Assembly: GCA_023419055.1 (NCBI GenBank) | Contig: JAEZYO010000044.1 | Span: 1 to 7,703 of the forward strand | Source of the DNA: Pseudomonadota bacterium | GTDB taxonomy: Bacteria > Myxococcota > Polyangia > Polyangiales > Polyangiaceae | DNA length: 7,703 nt | Direction: 5' to 3' | In this document: piece by piece, positions 6,463 to 7,703 of the stretch | Layout: each line of letters begins with the position of its first letter | How positions within the stretch are numbered: position 1 is the stretch's first letter | Program-made: the position numbers and the translations under genes | Notes under the pieces: generated by a model | What the model was told of the DNA's origin: nothing | The model's database searches: none | The model's input: the letters and a program-made list of their open reading frames with translations, nothing else

Positions 6463-6870
6463 TCAGCCTGCTTCGGGCAGCGAGGCGGCGGCAGCCTCGA
6501 ACGCGGCGAGCTCCTCTGGTGAGAAGTCTCGCTCGCCCATGAACGCGATCCCCACCACGGCGCGCAAATCACCCTCCGGGGTGCGAACGGGGATGGCGAG
6601 CGCCGCTTGCGCGTCGACCGCCTTCGCTCCCGGCCGTACGTCGCCGGACTTGTCTTCCTTCAAATTGCAGGTCGCCACGACTTCGTCGCGTTCCCAGGCG
6701 AGGCCAGCCATGCCCTTACCCTTCGGGATAGTCTCGGTGACTTTCACTACTGGGGGTGGAATATTCACAGAGCTCGCGAGCCGGAGGAGGTCACCCTCGA
6801 GCAGGTGTACGGTTCCTGCGATACCACCGTGAGACGTCAGAAAGGCCTTTAGCCAAAGCTCGGTTGCCAC
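6463..6870 (-). CDS. Small GAF-domain protein
   Basis: A 135-residue single-domain protein. The GAF pattern covers almost all of it: helix ELWLKAFLTSHGG (4-16), strands IAGTVHLLEGDLLRLASSV (17-35), then IPKGKGMAGLAWERDEVVATCNL (48-70), AQAALAIPVRTPEGDLRAVVGIAFMGE (87-113) and a closing helix. GAF domains bind small ligands or dimerise and usually drive an output domain, but none is present here, so it may act through a partner. Cys68 in the VATCNLK stretch is a candidate ligand or redox residue. GTG 6870 is preferred because it fits the expected domain start; TTG 6912, in the same frame, would add 14 residues. Neither has a clear ribosome site. It lies upstream of the protease-nuclease gene on the same strand with a 196-base gap, and divergent from the cyclase gene only 17 bases away. 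Confidence 0.82.
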   Translation of the reverse strand: MATELWLKAFLTSHGGIAGTVHLLEGDLLRLASSVNIPPPVVKVTETIPKGKGMAGLAWERDEVVATCNLKEDKSGDVRPGAKAVDAQAALAIPVRTPEGDLRAVVGIAFMGERDFSPEELAAFEAAAASLPEAG

Positions 6871-6887
6871 GCCGGAAGCGTAATGCC

Positions 6888-7703
6888 ATGTGTTGGCGGG
6901 AGCCAGTGCCAAGCCAAGCGACGTTCAAGGGCTTCAGGCCGAGTCAGCTGCACGAGCAGCGTTTCAGCGTGGAGTTCGAGTACCCGGTAGTGTTCTGCCG
7001 CGGCGCGCTGAGCCCGTCCGAATCCGCTTTGGCCTGGTGCATCGCGCGGCGCGAGCCCGAGCGACGACATCCCGTCTTCGCGGTGCTCGACGGCGGTCTG
7101 GCCGGGGCTCGTCCGGAGCTTCAGGGCGAGCTCGAGCGCTACGTCGCGGCCCACTCCGACCACCTCGAGCTCGTCGCGGCGCCGCTCGTGGTCCCCGGGG
7201 GCGAGCGCGTCAAGAACGAGCCTACGCACGTCGCGGATCTCCTGGCGCGCCTCGCCTCGGCGCGGCTCGACAAACAAGGCACCTTGCTCGTCATGGGTGG
7301 CGGCGCGGTGCTCGACGCAGCCGGCTACGCCGGCTCGATCACCCACCGTGGCGTGCGCGTGGTGCGCGTGCCGAGCACGGTGCTCTCACAGAACGACGCG
7401 GGCGTCGGGGTCAAGACCTCGGTCAACGCGTTCGGTTCCAAGAATTTCCTCGGCACGTTCGCGCCGCCGTACGCGGTCGTGAACGACGTCGAGCTGCTCG
7501 CGACACTACCGCTGCGCGACGTTCGCGCGGGCCTCGCGGAGGCCGTCAAGGTCGCGTTGATCAAAGACGCAGCGCTCTTCGAGTGGATGGAAGAGAACGC
7601 CGCTCGGCTCGGCGACGGTGAGCGTGACCTGCTCGAGATCGCCATCCGGCGCTGCGCCGAGCTTCACCTCCGTCACATCGCGACCGGCGGGGACCCTTTC
7701 GAG
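6888..7703 (+). CDS. eboD: Sugar phosphate cyclase (3-dehydroquinate synthase fold, EboD-like), 3' end outside window
   Basis: The frame from ATG 6888 stays open to the window edge, giving 272 residues. It has the family's NAD-binding glycine run (GGGAVLD, 137-143), PGGE (103-106), and catalytic residues spaced exactly as in characterised dehydroquinate synthase: Asp170 (NDAGVGVK), Lys176, Lys185 (SKNFLGTFAPPYA), Glu218 (GLAEAVK, Zn ligand), Lys221. The two Zn-binding His residues lie beyond the window. SQNDAGVGVKTSVNAFGSKN, HRGVRVVRVPSTVL and the ending HIATGGDPFE resemble EboD rather than housekeeping AroB. EboD is a cyclase of the widespread ebo cluster, linked to precursor export to the periplasm in cyanobacterial scytonemin synthesis; its exact product is not settled. 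ATG is preferred (GGAAG at 6874-6878, 9 bases before), but GTG 6906 is possible: the conserved fold starts around residue 22. Confidence 0.78.
   Translation, partial: MCWREPVPSQATFKGFRPSQLHEQRFSVEFEYPVVFCRGALSPSESALAWCIARREPERRHPVFAVLDGGLAGARPELQGELERYVAAHSDHLELVAAPLVVPGGERVKNEPTHVADLLARLASARLDKQGTLLVMGGGAVLDAAGYAGSITHRGVRVVRVPSTVLSQNDAGVGVKTSVNAFGSKNFLGTFAPPYAVVNDVELLATLPLRDVRAGLAEAVKVALIKDAALFEWMEENAARLGDGERDLLEIAIRRCAELHLRHIATGGDPFE

Noticed and set aside
5055..6542. Long open frame on the + strand opposite the protease-nuclease gene
   Set aside because: It is a GC-driven shadow: no family motif, no ribosome site, and the reverse strand in this region encodes two catalytic domains.

Overview
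The window is GC-rich, densely coded, bacterial chromosomal DNA. Strong GC preference at third codon positions, a GAF-type LuxR regulator, a long helical-repeat protein, and a protease-nuclease fusion together suggest a myxobacterium (Myxococcota, for example Polyangiales). This assignment is inference from gene style; there is no rRNA or other taxonomic marker.

Layout. Positions 2-3539 carry five genes on the + strand: the 3' part of a helical-repeat (TPR-like) protein, a DUF4242 protein joined to it by an ATGA overlap, a DUF1801 protein with a good ribosome binding site before a GTG start, a GAF-LuxR transcriptional regulator, and an FAD-dependent oxidoreductase 15 bases after the regulator. 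A perfect 18-bp palindrome lies at the end of the regulator gene, 35 bases before the oxidoreductase start. Three genes on the - strand follow, listed here by position: a SnoaL/NTF2-like protein (convergent with the oxidoreductase), a 692-residue protein joining a trypsin/V8-like serine protease to a DNA/RNA non-specific endonuclease, and a small GAF-domain protein. At the right edge a + strand gene, starting almost back-to-back with the GAF gene, encodes a sugar phosphate cyclase of the dehydroquinate-synthase fold, most like EboD; it runs off the window.

How the genes may work together. The regulator and oxidoreductase look like a regulator-target pair, with the palindrome as a possible operator. 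The protease-nuclease is the most unusual gene. All residues expected for both active sites are present, it has no evident signal peptide, and the two domains are separated by a long Glu-rich linker, which fits a protein kept inactive until self-cleavage (inference). The EboD-like cyclase may open an ebo-type cluster beyond the window. No tRNA, rRNA, CRISPR array, insertion sequence or integrase was found, and no stretch over 300 bases lacks a gene. The longest gaps, 3937-4187 (251 bases) and 6267-6462 (196 bases), hold little apart from ribosome binding sites and one inverted repeat.
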